From CBDFKJ01 sp965248805 (GTDB lineage: Bacteria > Pseudomonadota > Alphaproteobacteria > UBA6615): a stretch of 64,000 bases of DNA. The DNA is taken from assembly GCA_965248805.1 (NCBI GenBank), contig CBDFKJ010000005.1:186001-250000 (forward strand). Reading direction: 5' to 3'. Shown here piece by piece: positions 7,962 through 15,990 of the stretch; the stretch's first letter is position 1; every line of letters starts with the position of its first letter. The notes under the pieces are model-generated. The model did no database searches and was not told the DNA's origin. It was given only the letters and a program-made list of their open reading frames with translations. Made by a program: the position numbers and the translations under genes.

Positions 7962-8814
7962 CACGGCCATGGTCGGGTCGTTGGGGTGCTGCGTCAAGCG
8001 GCGCGGCGATGTGGTCGGCAATCCAGTCAAGTGCGGCGGCGACGGAGTCCACGCGGGCGCCGTAGGCGTCGGCCGGTGTGCGTGGCCGCTCGATCAGGAG
8101 CACCGGAAGCTTCAAAGCGCGCGCCGCGGCCAGCTTGGCCTCGGTTGCCCGACCGCCGCTCGCCTTCGTGACCAGCACATCGATACGATGGCTACGCATG
8201 AGCTCGACCTCGCCGTCGACGGTGAAGGGGGCACGTGCAATCACGAGCTTGTGAGTCGCCAACGGTAGTGGCACGGCGGGCGGATCGATCAGCCGCACCA
8301 AGAACCAGTGCGATGACAGTTGGGTGAACGCGCTGACGTTGCGTCCGATCGTGAGGAAAACGCGGTGCCCCAAGGACGGCAGGAGACGCGCGGCGGCGCG
8401 CGCGTCGGCGACTTGGTGCCAGCGGTCACCGGCGGATGGCGTCCAGGGGGATCTCTCGAGAGCGAGCAACGGTGTTGCCTCGGCCGCACAGGCCGACCGC
8501 GCGTGGTCCGATATGCGCTGCGCAAACGGATGGGTCGCGTCGATGACGAGGTCGAAAGAGGTGTCACGGATATGCCGCGCGAGGCCCTCGGCGCCGCCGA
8601 AGCCGCCGCTGCGCATCGCACCAGCGACGCGTGCCGGGGTGCGCGTGCGCCCAGCCAGTGACGTGGTGACGGCGAGGGCCGGCCCGAACCGTTCGCTCAG
8701 CGCCGCGGCCAAGTCGCGCGCATCACCGGTGCCGCCGAGGATCAAGAGATGGGGTGTTCCTTGCCTCGGGTGCCTACGGCTCCGGCCCCGCTGCAATGGT
8801 TCGAACTGTGGCAT
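7945..8814 (-). CDS. cobK: Precorrin-6A / cobalt-precorrin-6A reductase
   Basis: CobK/CbiJ reduces the corrin macrocycle at C-18/C-19 with NAD(P)H. The 289 residues contain HLLILGGTGDARDLA near residue 20, VIDATHPFAQRIS, and VTKASGGRATEAKL near the C-terminus, all family hallmarks. The frame stays open upstream to 9036, but ATG 8814 places the dinucleotide-binding loop correctly. The upstream leader holds an intrinsic terminator and an IS end (8942-9056), so its control may be altered. The 3' end overlaps the ankyrin gene. Confidence 0.88.
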   Translation of the reverse strand: MPQFEPLQRGRSRRHPRQGTPHLLILGGTGDARDLAAALSERFGPALAVTTSLAGRTRTPARVAGAMRSGGFGGAEGLARHIRDTSFDLVIDATHPFAQRISDHARSACAAEATPLLALERSPWTPSAGDRWHQVADARAAARLLPSLGHRVFLTIGRNVSAFTQLSSHWFLVRLIDPPAVPLPLATHKLVIARAPFTVDGEVELMRSHRIDVLVTKASGGRATEAKLAAARALKLPVLLIERPRTPADAYGARVDSVAAALDWIADHIAAPLDAAPQRPDHGRDETAA

Positions 8815-8941
8815 GCAGGGAGGAAAAGCATAGACACGGATCGAGGTCACGGGCCAATTTGCGTCGGCGTCGAGATGCTGCCGGCCCATCGATCCCGGCA
8901 TGCTGCCAAGGGTGGGACGGCAACGGACCCTTGTGGGGTTG

Positions 8942-8968
8942 AAAAACCGCCGAAGACTGACCGGCGGT
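8942..8968 (-). terminator. Intrinsic terminator in the cobK leader
   Basis: Read on the minus strand, a seven-base stem (ACCGCCG / CGGCGGT, loop of nine) is followed directly by a run of T. It lies about 130 bases upstream of the cobK ATG, where a leader attenuator or riboswitch expression platform would sit. Confidence 0.6.
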
Positions 8969-8992
8969 GTCTCTCGTACGGCGCTGGTATAC
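8942..8992 (-). promoter_or_regulatory. Possible 3' remnant of a cobalamin riboswitch
   Basis: Just upstream of the terminator the minus strand reads GAGAGACACCGCCGG, loosely like the B12-box core GGAGACCTGCCGG. A riboswitch with this terminator as expression platform would make sense before cobK. The upstream part that would form the aptamer is missing because the sequence switches to an IS end at 8993. The match is weak and the call tentative. Confidence 0.25.
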
Positions 8993-9056
8993 CAGCCCGT
9001 TGACGAAGTCCGGCGTGTCTGATTCTGTCTGAACATAGAGATTTAGACGGGCGTCG
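8993..9056 (+). repeat. 64-bp solo IS end, also found at 29662-29725
   Basis: These 64 bases are repeated in the same orientation at 29662-29725, where they precede the start of an IS1182-like transposase gene by a few bases. They are therefore probably the terminal inverted repeat and leader of that insertion sequence. Here no transposase sequence follows; the flank is a fragment of another gene. Confidence 0.7.
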
Positions 9057-9290
9057 GTTCCGGCGCAGTTCGTTCCCGAAGGCTATATCAAACTTGAGGC
9101 GGTGATCGGTCGGATGGGCAATCATCTTCTGGACTCCACCGCGCCTGAGCAGCAGAACCCACCGAAAACCTTCACTCACACCTTCATTTACGGCGCCAAC
9201 GGTGGCTCCATAATCTTCCTGGAGCCAATGATTACGCGCGCGTCCCTGCTCGACCGACCCGATCTGTGCATTCCGCTCAAGCTGTTAGCG
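9057..9290 (+). pseudogene. Fragment of a DUF5602-like protein
   Basis: The reading frame gives FVPEGYIKLEAVIGRMGNH, then TFIYGANGGSIIFLEPMIT, which resembles the DUF5602 / TTHB210-like family of unknown function. There is no start of its own: the 5' side is the solo IS end at 8993-9056. Beyond about 9285 the frame runs into the 3' end of the opposing mmcB. It is a piece of a lost gene left by an IS-associated rearrangement. The family match is from memory and moderate. Confidence 0.5.
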
Positions 9291-9773
9291 CCAAGGATCG
9301 TTAATCTGGTGCAGTCGCTTGGCGGCGACGCGAGCGATGCGTAGCGTCAGCGCACGCCGGCGACTGGCATGCAGCGGTCGCACGGGCGCCGGCCGCAATT
9401 CCTCGGCGCCATAGGAGTCGGCAACCCACAGCCCGTGATCGTCGGGTAACAACAGCAGCGGAAACTCGGTGGTCACCGCGAAAAAGAACTGATCGCAAAA
9501 ATCGAGGTACTCCGGCCATTTCTGGTCGGCCTGAAAGTCGGTCTGCGAGCTCTTGACTTCGATGATCGTGATCTCGCCGCCGGCGCCGAGGGCGATCACA
9601 TCAGCGCGTCGGCGGTTGCTTAGTGAAAATTCGGTTAGGCTGACGCGCCCCAGTGCCGCTAGCGCGCGGCACACCCCGCGCTTGATCTGATCGGCGATCT
9701 GATCAGCAGCTTGCTCGTCGGCGTCAGCAACCGCGCGTGCCGGTGCCGGGGTCTCTTGAAATTCGCCGGCCAT
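9285..9773 (-). CDS. mmcB: MmcB-family DNA repair protein
   Basis: A 162-residue protein of the MmcB family, found mainly in alphaproteobacteria and linked in Caulobacter to repair of mitomycin-type DNA damage. It has a nuclease-like core: RRADVIALGAGGEITIIEVK followed by SSQTDFQADQKWPEY and FAVTTEFP, consistent with a restriction-endonuclease-like D...ExK site (IIEVKSS). It lies 16 bases downstream of the DJ-1-like gene on the same strand and is probably cotranscribed with it. Confidence 0.85.
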   Translation of the reverse strand: MAGEFQETPAPARAVADADEQAADQIADQIKRGVCRALAALGRVSLTEFSLSNRRRADVIALGAGGEITIIEVKSSQTDFQADQKWPEYLDFCDQFFFAVTTEFPLLLLPDDHGLWVADSYGAEELRPAPVRPLHASRRRALTLRIARVAAKRLHQINDPWR

Positions 9774-9789
9774 ATTGGGGCAACGGGGC

Positions 9790-10353
9790 TCAGGCCGCTT
9801 CGCCGACGTCCTGGTCGGTGGGCTCCATGCCGTCCAGCAGCTGCCGCAGGACCTGCTGCAACGCTTCGCCGGTCTGTGCCGTGATCAGACTGCCGTCGGC
9901 GACCAGTGCTTCGTCGACGACCGTTGCGCCTCCCTGCTCGACCTCGTCGCGGATGGCATCGGTCGCGGCCACTTGCCGGCCCGCAAGAACCTCCGCGTCC
10001 TTCAGCAAGACAACGGCCTCACCAATGACGGCGGCGGGTTTCTTCGAATCGACGAAGGCCTTGACGAATCGACGCGCATGAGGATTGCGCCGCAACGTAG
10101 CGGTGCTCTGTGCGCCATCCGGAACCAGCAAGCCATCGAAATCGGCGGACAAGACATCCGCCAGGTTCGCCTCCGCCATGAAATGGTGGCCCCATGCGCC
10201 CTGATGCCAGCCGTGTACGAGGCTGCCCTCGGCCCCGATCACCTTGGCCTGGCACGCTGAGTCTATGAGCTTCTTCTGGGTGTCGGTCAGTTGCCGCTCC
10301 TCAAATCCATCGGCAACGAGAATGGCAAGCGGCTTCCGTTTCTGGTCGGACAT
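9790..10353 (-). CDS. DJ-1/PfpI-superfamily protein lacking the usual nucleophilic cysteine
   Basis: A 187-residue protein of the class I glutamine-amidotransferase-like fold. The opening AILVADGFEERQL with its conserved Glu and the strand GLLVPDGAQST are typical. The position that usually reads A-x-C-H-G around the nucleophile elbow reads AAVIGEAVVLL, so the catalytic cysteine appears absent and peptidase or deglycase activity is unlikely. ATG 10353 is preferred because GGAGGTGAA precedes it at good spacing. It is probably cotranscribed with mmcB, suggesting a stress-related role, which is inference. Confidence 0.8.
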   Translation of the reverse strand: MSDQKRKPLAILVADGFEERQLTDTQKKLIDSACQAKVIGAEGSLVHGWHQGAWGHHFMAEANLADVLSADFDGLLVPDGAQSTATLRRNPHARRFVKAFVDSKKPAAVIGEAVVLLKDAEVLAGRQVAATDAIRDEVEQGGATVVDEALVADGSLITAQTGEALQQVLRQLLDGMEPTDQDVGEAA

Positions 10354-10660
10354 TTCACCTCCGTGGATTATGTCGTGCTGCGAACGCGTATTCGCGTGCG
10401 ATCTGGCTTTGTCGCCGGCCAAATTGCGAAGACTAGATGTGCGTACCCGACCGCCGCATCCGGCTACCACCATCTGGTGCCGCGGCTTGGCCTGGTCAAT
10501 AGCGCCCATTTACGTGCGCCCGCCGGGTCCATCAATTACGCTGATCAACCGACGACCGCACGACTTACCTGACGCGCGGCAATCTAGAAATCGGCATACG
10601 GAAAGTCAACTGCGCGCCGCCGCGCCGCCGTAGCGGCCACGAAATGCCGGTGTCGTGGCG
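10354..10660. other. Intergenic region without a recognised gene
   Basis: About 300 bases between the DJ-1-like gene and the bactofilin gene. Only the ribosome binding site of the former (near 10356-10366) is clear; the open frames crossing it have no recognisable product. The promoter of the DJ-1-mmcB pair is expected here but no confident -35/-10 pair was seen. Confidence 0.5.
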
Positions 10661-11410
10661 TCAGCCCGGGCGGGCTAGCCGCTGGTCGCTCTGCGGGGGC
10701 GCGTCATTGCCATGACGCTGTTGCGAAGCGGAGCCGAGCACCGGATGCGGTGCGATACCGGTCGCAGCCGGCGCGTCGTCCGCGCTATGCATGCCGACAT
10801 CCCCGGCCAGGCATCCCCCCGGCGCGACCTCGAGCGTGCCGTAACGGATACAGCCGTCGACCTGGCCCCCCGGATGAACCCGTAGCGTCTGATTAACCAT
10901 CAGCTCGCCCTCGACGTGACCGTGAATCTCGGCGGTTTCCACTTCGGCCTTGCCCGTGAAAACGCCGTCCGCGGCGACTTCGATGCGCTTGCAGTTGATC
11001 GAGGCCTCAACGTGGCCTTCGACGACGAGAATGTCGCACGCGGATATCTGGCCCTTGAGCCGAATGTTGCGGCCCACGGTCAGTATACTTTCTTCCTCCC
11101 GAGCGGCGGGTGTAACCCGACGCGTGGGCGTCACCGGCGCCGGTTGCGCGACCGGCGGAGCCACCGGCGGCGCGACTGGCATCGCCTGCTGTGCGGGTGT
11201 GCTCGGCATGTCGATCACACGTCGCGGCGGGGTCGGGAACGTCATGCCTTTGCGAGCGTCCGCCATGGCCTCTCCTGTGCTTTCGTCCGACGGCGACGCA
11301 GACTGTTGCTGCGGTGCGTCGTTTTGCAGGGGACGAAGGCCCACGTTCATGGTCGGTTCGCTCCGCTGCCTACGACGTCGAAACAGTAGACTTGCGTCAC
11401 TCACGGGCAT
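10661..11410 (-). CDS. Bactofilin (polymer-forming cytoskeletal protein)
   Basis: A 249-residue protein with a long disordered Pro/Gln/Ala-rich N-terminus (residues 1-100) and a central beta-helical bactofilin domain. The domain runs from SILTVGRNIRLKGQI through CDILVVEGHVEASINCK and AEIHGHVEGEL to LEVAPGGCLAGDV, with the regular G-x-V/hydrophobic repeats of the family. Bactofilins form filaments that place cell-wall or envelope enzymes. The C-terminal 40 residues are again disordered. It is monocistronic and diverges from the cytochrome gene. Confidence 0.88.
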   Translation of the reverse strand: MPVSDASLLFRRRRQRSEPTMNVGLRPLQNDAPQQQSASPSDESTGEAMADARKGMTFPTPPRRVIDMPSTPAQQAMPVAPPVAPPVAQPAPVTPTRRVTPAAREEESILTVGRNIRLKGQISACDILVVEGHVEASINCKRIEVAADGVFTGKAEVETAEIHGHVEGELMVNQTLRVHPGGQVDGCIRYGTLEVAPGGCLAGDVGMHSADDAPAATGIAPHPVLGSASQQRHGNDAPPQSDQRLARPG

Positions 11411-11598
11411 CGCTCCTTGCTTTGCGTATGCGCACAGGATGCCTACGCAGCGTAAACGAAAAGTTAAGCGATGGGCCTGTAGTCAGGACACGACGACACG
11501 TCGAGATCAAGTTTGCTTGACCCGTATCAATGCGCCCCACTGTGCAGCCCGCCAGCATCATAGCCTGTTTACGGTGCCGAGTCAGCGTGGCGAAGCGG

Positions 11599-11922
11599 AT
11601 GGCGATGCAGAAAAATCCCGTCAGCACGGTATTGATTGTCACATTTCTGTGGGCGGTTTGTGGAAACAACGCGTTTGCGGTGGGCGACGCCGACAACGGC
11701 GAACAGCTGGCCGCGCAATGGTGCGTCTCTTGTCACTATGTTGGCGAGGAACCGCGCGCGGTTGCTGTCGATCAGGCGCCGGCCTTTGCGACCGTGGCGC
11801 AATATACCGATGATCGATTGGGTACTTTTCTAACGCGGCCGCATCCGCCGATGCCGAACCTGGACCTGGCCCGGGAACACATAGACGACATTATCGCCTA
11901 TCTGCGCACGCTCGTGCCGTAG
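11599..11922 (+). CDS. Small secreted class I cytochrome c
   Basis: A protein of about 107 residues with a signal peptide (VSTVLIVTFLWAVCGNNAFA) and one haem site, WCVSCH, near residue 39. A probable methionine ligand lies in PHPPMPNLDL near residue 83, and the C-terminal helix IDDIIAYLRTLV is typical of class I cytochromes. It should be exported and loaded with haem in the periplasm, passing electrons between unidentified partners. ATG 11599 is preferred because the signal peptide then has a normal length; the frame is open further upstream. Confidence 0.85.
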   Translation: MAMQKNPVSTVLIVTFLWAVCGNNAFAVGDADNGEQLAAQWCVSCHYVGEEPRAVAVDQAPAFATVAQYTDDRLGTFLTRPHPPMPNLDLAREHIDDIIAYLRTLVP

Positions 11923-11950
11923 TCCGCTGCCGGCGATGCCGGCGCGGTCG

Positions 11951-13228
11951 CTACGTCTTGGCCGATCGAGGCTGAGAGCTTTGGTTCGCAGGGCTCTTGC
12001 CGCCCTCGGACAACATCGCGTCGATCGCCATGCCCTGATAGAGGTTCAGGCCCAGTCCGCGACCGTACTCGATGGCGCGAACGTTATCACAGCGGCAGAT
12101 GATCACGCGACCGGCCTCGGAGCGTTCGACGAGACTGCGGATCGCGGCACGACGCTGGCCGCTGGGATCGTCCAGCATGTCCTGGCTCCAATAGACCTTC
12201 AGCAGATCGATGCCCAAGGTTTCGCGGTCGATCAAGGGCGCCGTCAGGTGCGTCAAGCCGTCGAGGCGAACGCTGTAGCCGCGTTCTTGCTCCAGATCGC
12301 AGGCAAACATGTAGGCCCCCATGTCGCTGAACAGATCGACAACCGGGATCTCGATGACCACCGTGCCGCGCGCACCGGGTCGCAGACGCGCATCGAAGTT
12401 CAGGAACTCAGGCGTCAACAGGCTGGCGACATTCAGGTTCAGGGACACATTGCCGTTCAGCGCGTCGTCGCCGCTTTCCGTGATCGAACTGAGCACGCGC
12501 CGGTCCAGCGTGTAGGTCAGGCGCTGGAACAGCCATCTGTCGGCGAGCAGGTTGATGTTCGGGGTGACGCTGGCCTGCAGGTCGGCGATAGAAACGTAGA
12601 GCTCGCGATAGACAGGCTGCGGCGGCAGGGCGTCGGAGACTTCGCAAACCAACTGGCGCCGCATCAGTTTCGACAGATTGGCGCCGGCCAGGACCTTCTC
12701 GATCTCGGCCAGCATCGCGGGCTGGATCGGTACTTTCTTCGACCTTGCCGCCGGCCGCTTGCCCCGCTTGGCTGGGGCCGTGTCGGCTGAACCGTCGGCC
12801 AAGGCCTGGGCCGCCGCCAGCAACGCGGCATGATCGTTGGGCAGATCGTACCACGTGCAGAAGCGCGGGTTGTGGCCGTCGTCCTCGCCTTGGGTCAGAG
12901 GGTCTTCGCTGAACAGGCGTCGGACCTCCAAAACGGCGTCATCGATCTCGCTGACCGGAGCGTCCTTGCAGATAAAGAGGATGTCGCCGCACGTCAGCGC
13001 GAACAATTCGGCTTCGGGCGCCCGGACCATGGTTTCGAACGCCTTCGTGGCGATGCGCTCATACTCGTTGCGGCGGCTGGGATTCTGCAAGCGCGACAGG
13101 TGCAGATGCACCGCCCGGCGCTTGCCCCGCCGCAGCCGCTTCAGGCGCTCCACGAGCATCAGTTCCGGCTTGGTGTCGTCGTTGGCCGCGCGTTCTACTT
13201 TCTTGCGTTTGCGTTGGGCGCTCGCCAT
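11951..13228 (-). CDS. EAL-like domain protein, probably catalytically inactive
   Basis: A 425-residue protein with a basic N-terminus. The C-terminal third resembles the end of an EAL phosphodiesterase fold: GIDLLKVYWSQDML, RVIICRCDNVRAIEYGRGLG and LNLYQGMAIDAML correspond to the last strands and the helix ending in FQG in EAL proteins. The E-A-L signature itself and the metal-binding acidic set are not seen, so it may bind rather than cleave cyclic di-GMP or act by protein contact. ATG 13228 is chosen over the longer frame to 13291. The N-terminal half is not recognised. Confidence 0.6.
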   Translation of the reverse strand: MASAQRKRKKVERAANDDTKPELMLVERLKRLRRGKRRAVHLHLSRLQNPSRRNEYERIATKAFETMVRAPEAELFALTCGDILFICKDAPVSEIDDAVLEVRRLFSEDPLTQGEDDGHNPRFCTWYDLPNDHAALLAAAQALADGSADTAPAKRGKRPAARSKKVPIQPAMLAEIEKVLAGANLSKLMRRQLVCEVSDALPPQPVYRELYVSIADLQASVTPNINLLADRWLFQRLTYTLDRRVLSSITESGDDALNGNVSLNLNVASLLTPEFLNFDARLRPGARGTVVIEIPVVDLFSDMGAYMFACDLEQERGYSVRLDGLTHLTAPLIDRETLGIDLLKVYWSQDMLDDPSGQRRAAIRSLVERSEAGRVIICRCDNVRAIEYGRGLGLNLYQGMAIDAMLSEGGKSPANQSSQPRSAKT

Positions 13229-13334
13229 GGATGTCTGCCTTGCGTGATTGGGAATGTTGCCGTTTTGCCAGTTGCGGGCGCACTCGCCCACACACCTCTA
13301 GGCAATACCGCCGTCGCCTTTAGGATCTGTTAAG

Positions 13335-14840
13335 ATGGTGGGGAATCCGCGGCGTACCGCGGGCCAGGGGCGGTTGTTGGAGGGCTTCGTGGAGGGACTT
13401 GCGGGCGCGCTGGAAAAGCTCATCGGCGTTCGCGTGCTCGTCGTGGGCGACGTCGTGCTCGACCGTTTCGTGCACGGCTCGGTCGACCGCGTCTCGCCGG
13501 AGGCGCCGATCCCGATATTGCGGCTATTGCGCGAGGAAATCATGCTCGGCGGTGCTGGCAACGTCGCCCGTAATCTGGCGACCCTGGACGCGCTCGCATC
13601 GGTGGTCGCCGCGCACGGCGACGACGCCGAGGGTGAGCAGGTGGCACGGCTACTTGCCGAGACAACGGCCGACGCCCGCCTGGTGCGGCTGGCCGGGCGG
13701 CCGACATCGCTGAAAACGCGTTATCTATCGGGAAACCAACAGTTGCTGCGGACCGATCGCGAGGATGTCCGTCCGCTGGCTGCGGCGCAAATCAAGGAGA
13801 TCGTGGCCGCGACCCGGCAGGCGATGGCGCACTGCCAGGCGGTCGTTCTGTCCGACTATGGCAAGGGTGCGCTGGCGGCCGATGTCGTAAGCGAGGTGAT
13901 CGCGGGCGCGCGCGGCCGCGGCGTTCCCGTCGTGGTCGATCCGGTCGGGGACGACTATGCAATTTACCGCGGCGCCGATGTACTGACGCCCAACCGCAAG
14001 GAACTGCAGCACGCCACGCGCATGGCCGTCGATGACGATGCGCAGATCTCGGATGCGGCGCGCCATGTGGTCGCCAGTTGTGGCATCAGCGGTGTGTTGG
14101 TGACGCGCGGCGCCGATGGCATGAGTTTGGTGGTCGGCGACGACGCGCCGCTGCATCTGCGCACCACCGCGCGCGAGGTGTATGACGTCTCGGGCGCCGG
14201 CGACACGGTCGTTGCAGTGCTGGGCGCGGGGCTGGCGGTCAAGCTCCCACTGCCCGAGGCGGTTGCGCTGGCGAATTGCGCCGGGGGCATCGCGGTCGGC
14301 AAGTCGGGCACCGCGGCGGTACGCCGTGAGGAGATCGCGCGGGTATTGGACGGCGGTGCGCACGGCGCAACCGGCGAGAAGATCATGGCACTCGATGCCG
14401 TTTTGGACCAAGTCGGCCGCTGGCGCCGGTGCGGCCTGGCGGTCGGCCTGACCAATGGCTGTTTCGACTTGCTGCATCCCGGCCATGTCTCGCTGTTCGA
14501 GCAGGCCAGGGCGGCGTGCGATCGCTTAATCGTCGCCCTTAACACCGACGCCTCGGTGCGGCGGTTAAAGGGTGACGCCCGGCCGGTGCAGGGCGAGGAC
14601 GCCCGCGCGCATGTCATCGCTGCGCTGGCCTATGTCGACGCGGTGGTGACGTTCGACGAGGACACGCCGATCGACCTGATTCGGGCGGTCCGTCCCGATG
14701 TCCTGATCAAGGGCGCCGACTACCGCGCCGAGGACGTGGTCGGGGCCGATATCGTCCAGGCCTATGGCGGGCGATTGTTGTTGGCCGAGCTGACCAGTGG
14801 CCAATCTAGCTCGTCCTTGATTGCGCGCGCCGGCGAGTGA
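13335..14840 (+). CDS. hldE: Bifunctional heptose-7-phosphate kinase / heptose-1-phosphate adenylyltransferase
   Basis: HldE makes ADP-heptose for the lipopolysaccharide inner core. Residues about 25-330 are the PfkB-type kinase, with DRFVHGSVDRVSPEAPIPIL, GGAGNVARNLA and the catalytic DVSGAGDTVVA. Residues from about 365 are the nucleotidyltransferase, with TNGCFDLLHPGHVSLFEQA and VLIKGADYRAEDVVGAD. The 501-residue length is a little above the usual 475. The start is uncertain: ATG 13335 or the GTG at 13390, close to the first conserved strand. It points towards cbiD and ends six bases from it. Confidence 0.92.
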   Translation: MVGNPRRTAGQGRLLEGFVEGLAGALEKLIGVRVLVVGDVVLDRFVHGSVDRVSPEAPIPILRLLREEIMLGGAGNVARNLATLDALASVVAAHGDDAEGEQVARLLAETTADARLVRLAGRPTSLKTRYLSGNQQLLRTDREDVRPLAAAQIKEIVAATRQAMAHCQAVVLSDYGKGALAADVVSEVIAGARGRGVPVVVDPVGDDYAIYRGADVLTPNRKELQHATRMAVDDDAQISDAARHVVASCGISGVLVTRGADGMSLVVGDDAPLHLRTTAREVYDVSGAGDTVVAVLGAGLAVKLPLPEAVALANCAGGIAVGKSGTAAVRREEIARVLDGGAHGATGEKIMALDAVLDQVGRWRRCGLAVGLTNGCFDLLHPGHVSLFEQARAACDRLIVALNTDASVRRLKGDARPVQGEDARAHVIAALAYVDAVVTFDEDTPIDLIRAVRPDVLIKGADYRAEDVVGADIVQAYGGRLLLAELTSGQSSSSLIARAGE

Positions 14841-14846
14841 GTCCCC

Positions 14847-15926
14847 TCAGTTCGTGCGGCCGACCAGGGTGCCGTGGCGGTCGAACACGACCACGTCTAC
14901 GTAGACGGTCCCGGCCAGGGTCGCCAGCGCCGTCGCGCGAGCTTGCGCCGCGATGCGTGCGCCGATCGGCAGGCCGTGGGCGATTTGCAAAATCGCTCCG
15001 GCGCTGGCGGCCTGGCGCGCGGCGGCAAGCGTCTGCGCATCGGCGCCGAGCGCCGCCAGATCGTCGACGAGCCGGTGAATGTCGACGGATGAGCGGTCGC
15101 TGTGCAGGTCCAGGTGACCGGCCGCCAGCTTGGCGACCTTGGCAAAGCCGCCGGCCAGCGTGAGCCGGTCCACCGGATGCCGCCGCAGGTATTTCAGCAC
15201 TCCGCCGGCGAAGTCGCCCATGTCGATCAGTGCCGTTTCCGGCAAGTCGTACAATCGTTGCACGGCCCGCTCGGAGGTTCGCCCGGTGGCCGCCGCGATG
15301 TGGCGGTGTCCGAGCGCCCGCGCGACGTCGATGCCGCGATGGATCGAGTGGATCCAGGACGCGCAGGAATAGGGGATCACGATGCCGGTGGTGCCCAGGA
15401 TCGACAAACCGCCGACGATGCCGAGGCGGGCGTTGCTGGTGCGCTCGGCCAAGGCTGCGCCGTCGGGGACCGATAGCGTCACGCGCACATTTGTGGGTGC
15501 GTTGTGGGTAGCCGCGGTCTCCTTGATCACGTTGCGGATGAGCTGCCGCGGACCCTCGGTGATCGCCGGCTCACCGACAGCCAGCGGCAAACCGGGCAGG
15601 GTGACGACGCCGACGCCTTCGCCGGCGGCGAAGCCGACGCCGCTGTCGGCCGGGTCCCAGGCGAGGCAGGCGACGATCAGCGCCCCGTGGGTCACGTCCG
15701 GGTCGTCGCCGGCATCCTTGATCACGCCGGCACGGGCGCTGTCGCCGTTCATCTCTTTTATCGCCAAGGAGAAGTGCGGCTCCTCGCCGCGCGGCAGGCG
15801 GATGGCGACCGGGTCGGGGAATTCACCGGTAACGAGTGCCGTATAGGCGGCTCGGGCCGCCGCGGCCGCGCACGCACCGGTGGTCCAGCCCTTGCGCAAC
15901 GCCTGCCGTTTTCGCCGTGCCGCCAT
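14847..15926 (-). CDS. cbiD: Cobalt-precorrin-5B C1-methyltransferase
   Basis: CbiD methylates C-1 of cobalt-precorrin-5B, a step specific to the early-cobalt pathway. The 359-residue protein starts with RKGWTTGACAAAAARAAY, and carries VIKDAGDDPDVTHGA, SILGTTGIVIPYS and DMGDFAGGVLKYLRRHP, which are family markers. ATG 15926 gives the usual short N-terminal lead; the longer frame to 15992 would overlap cobA. It diverges from cobA, separated from it by 64 bases, and is apart from the main cobalamin operon. Confidence 0.93.
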   Translation of the reverse strand: MAARRKRQALRKGWTTGACAAAAARAAYTALVTGEFPDPVAIRLPRGEEPHFSLAIKEMNGDSARAGVIKDAGDDPDVTHGALIVACLAWDPADSGVGFAAGEGVGVVTLPGLPLAVGEPAITEGPRQLIRNVIKETAATHNAPTNVRVTLSVPDGAALAERTSNARLGIVGGLSILGTTGIVIPYSCASWIHSIHRGIDVARALGHRHIAAATGRTSERAVQRLYDLPETALIDMGDFAGGVLKYLRRHPVDRLTLAGGFAKVAKLAAGHLDLHSDRSSVDIHRLVDDLAALGADAQTLAAARQAASAGAILQIAHGLPIGARIAAQARATALATLAGTVYVDVVVFDRHGTLVGRTN

Positions 15927-15990
15927 GGCCGACAGTCTAGTCGCCTCGCGTTGCTGGCGGAACGGTGACGGCGCATGTAGCGTCGCCGCC

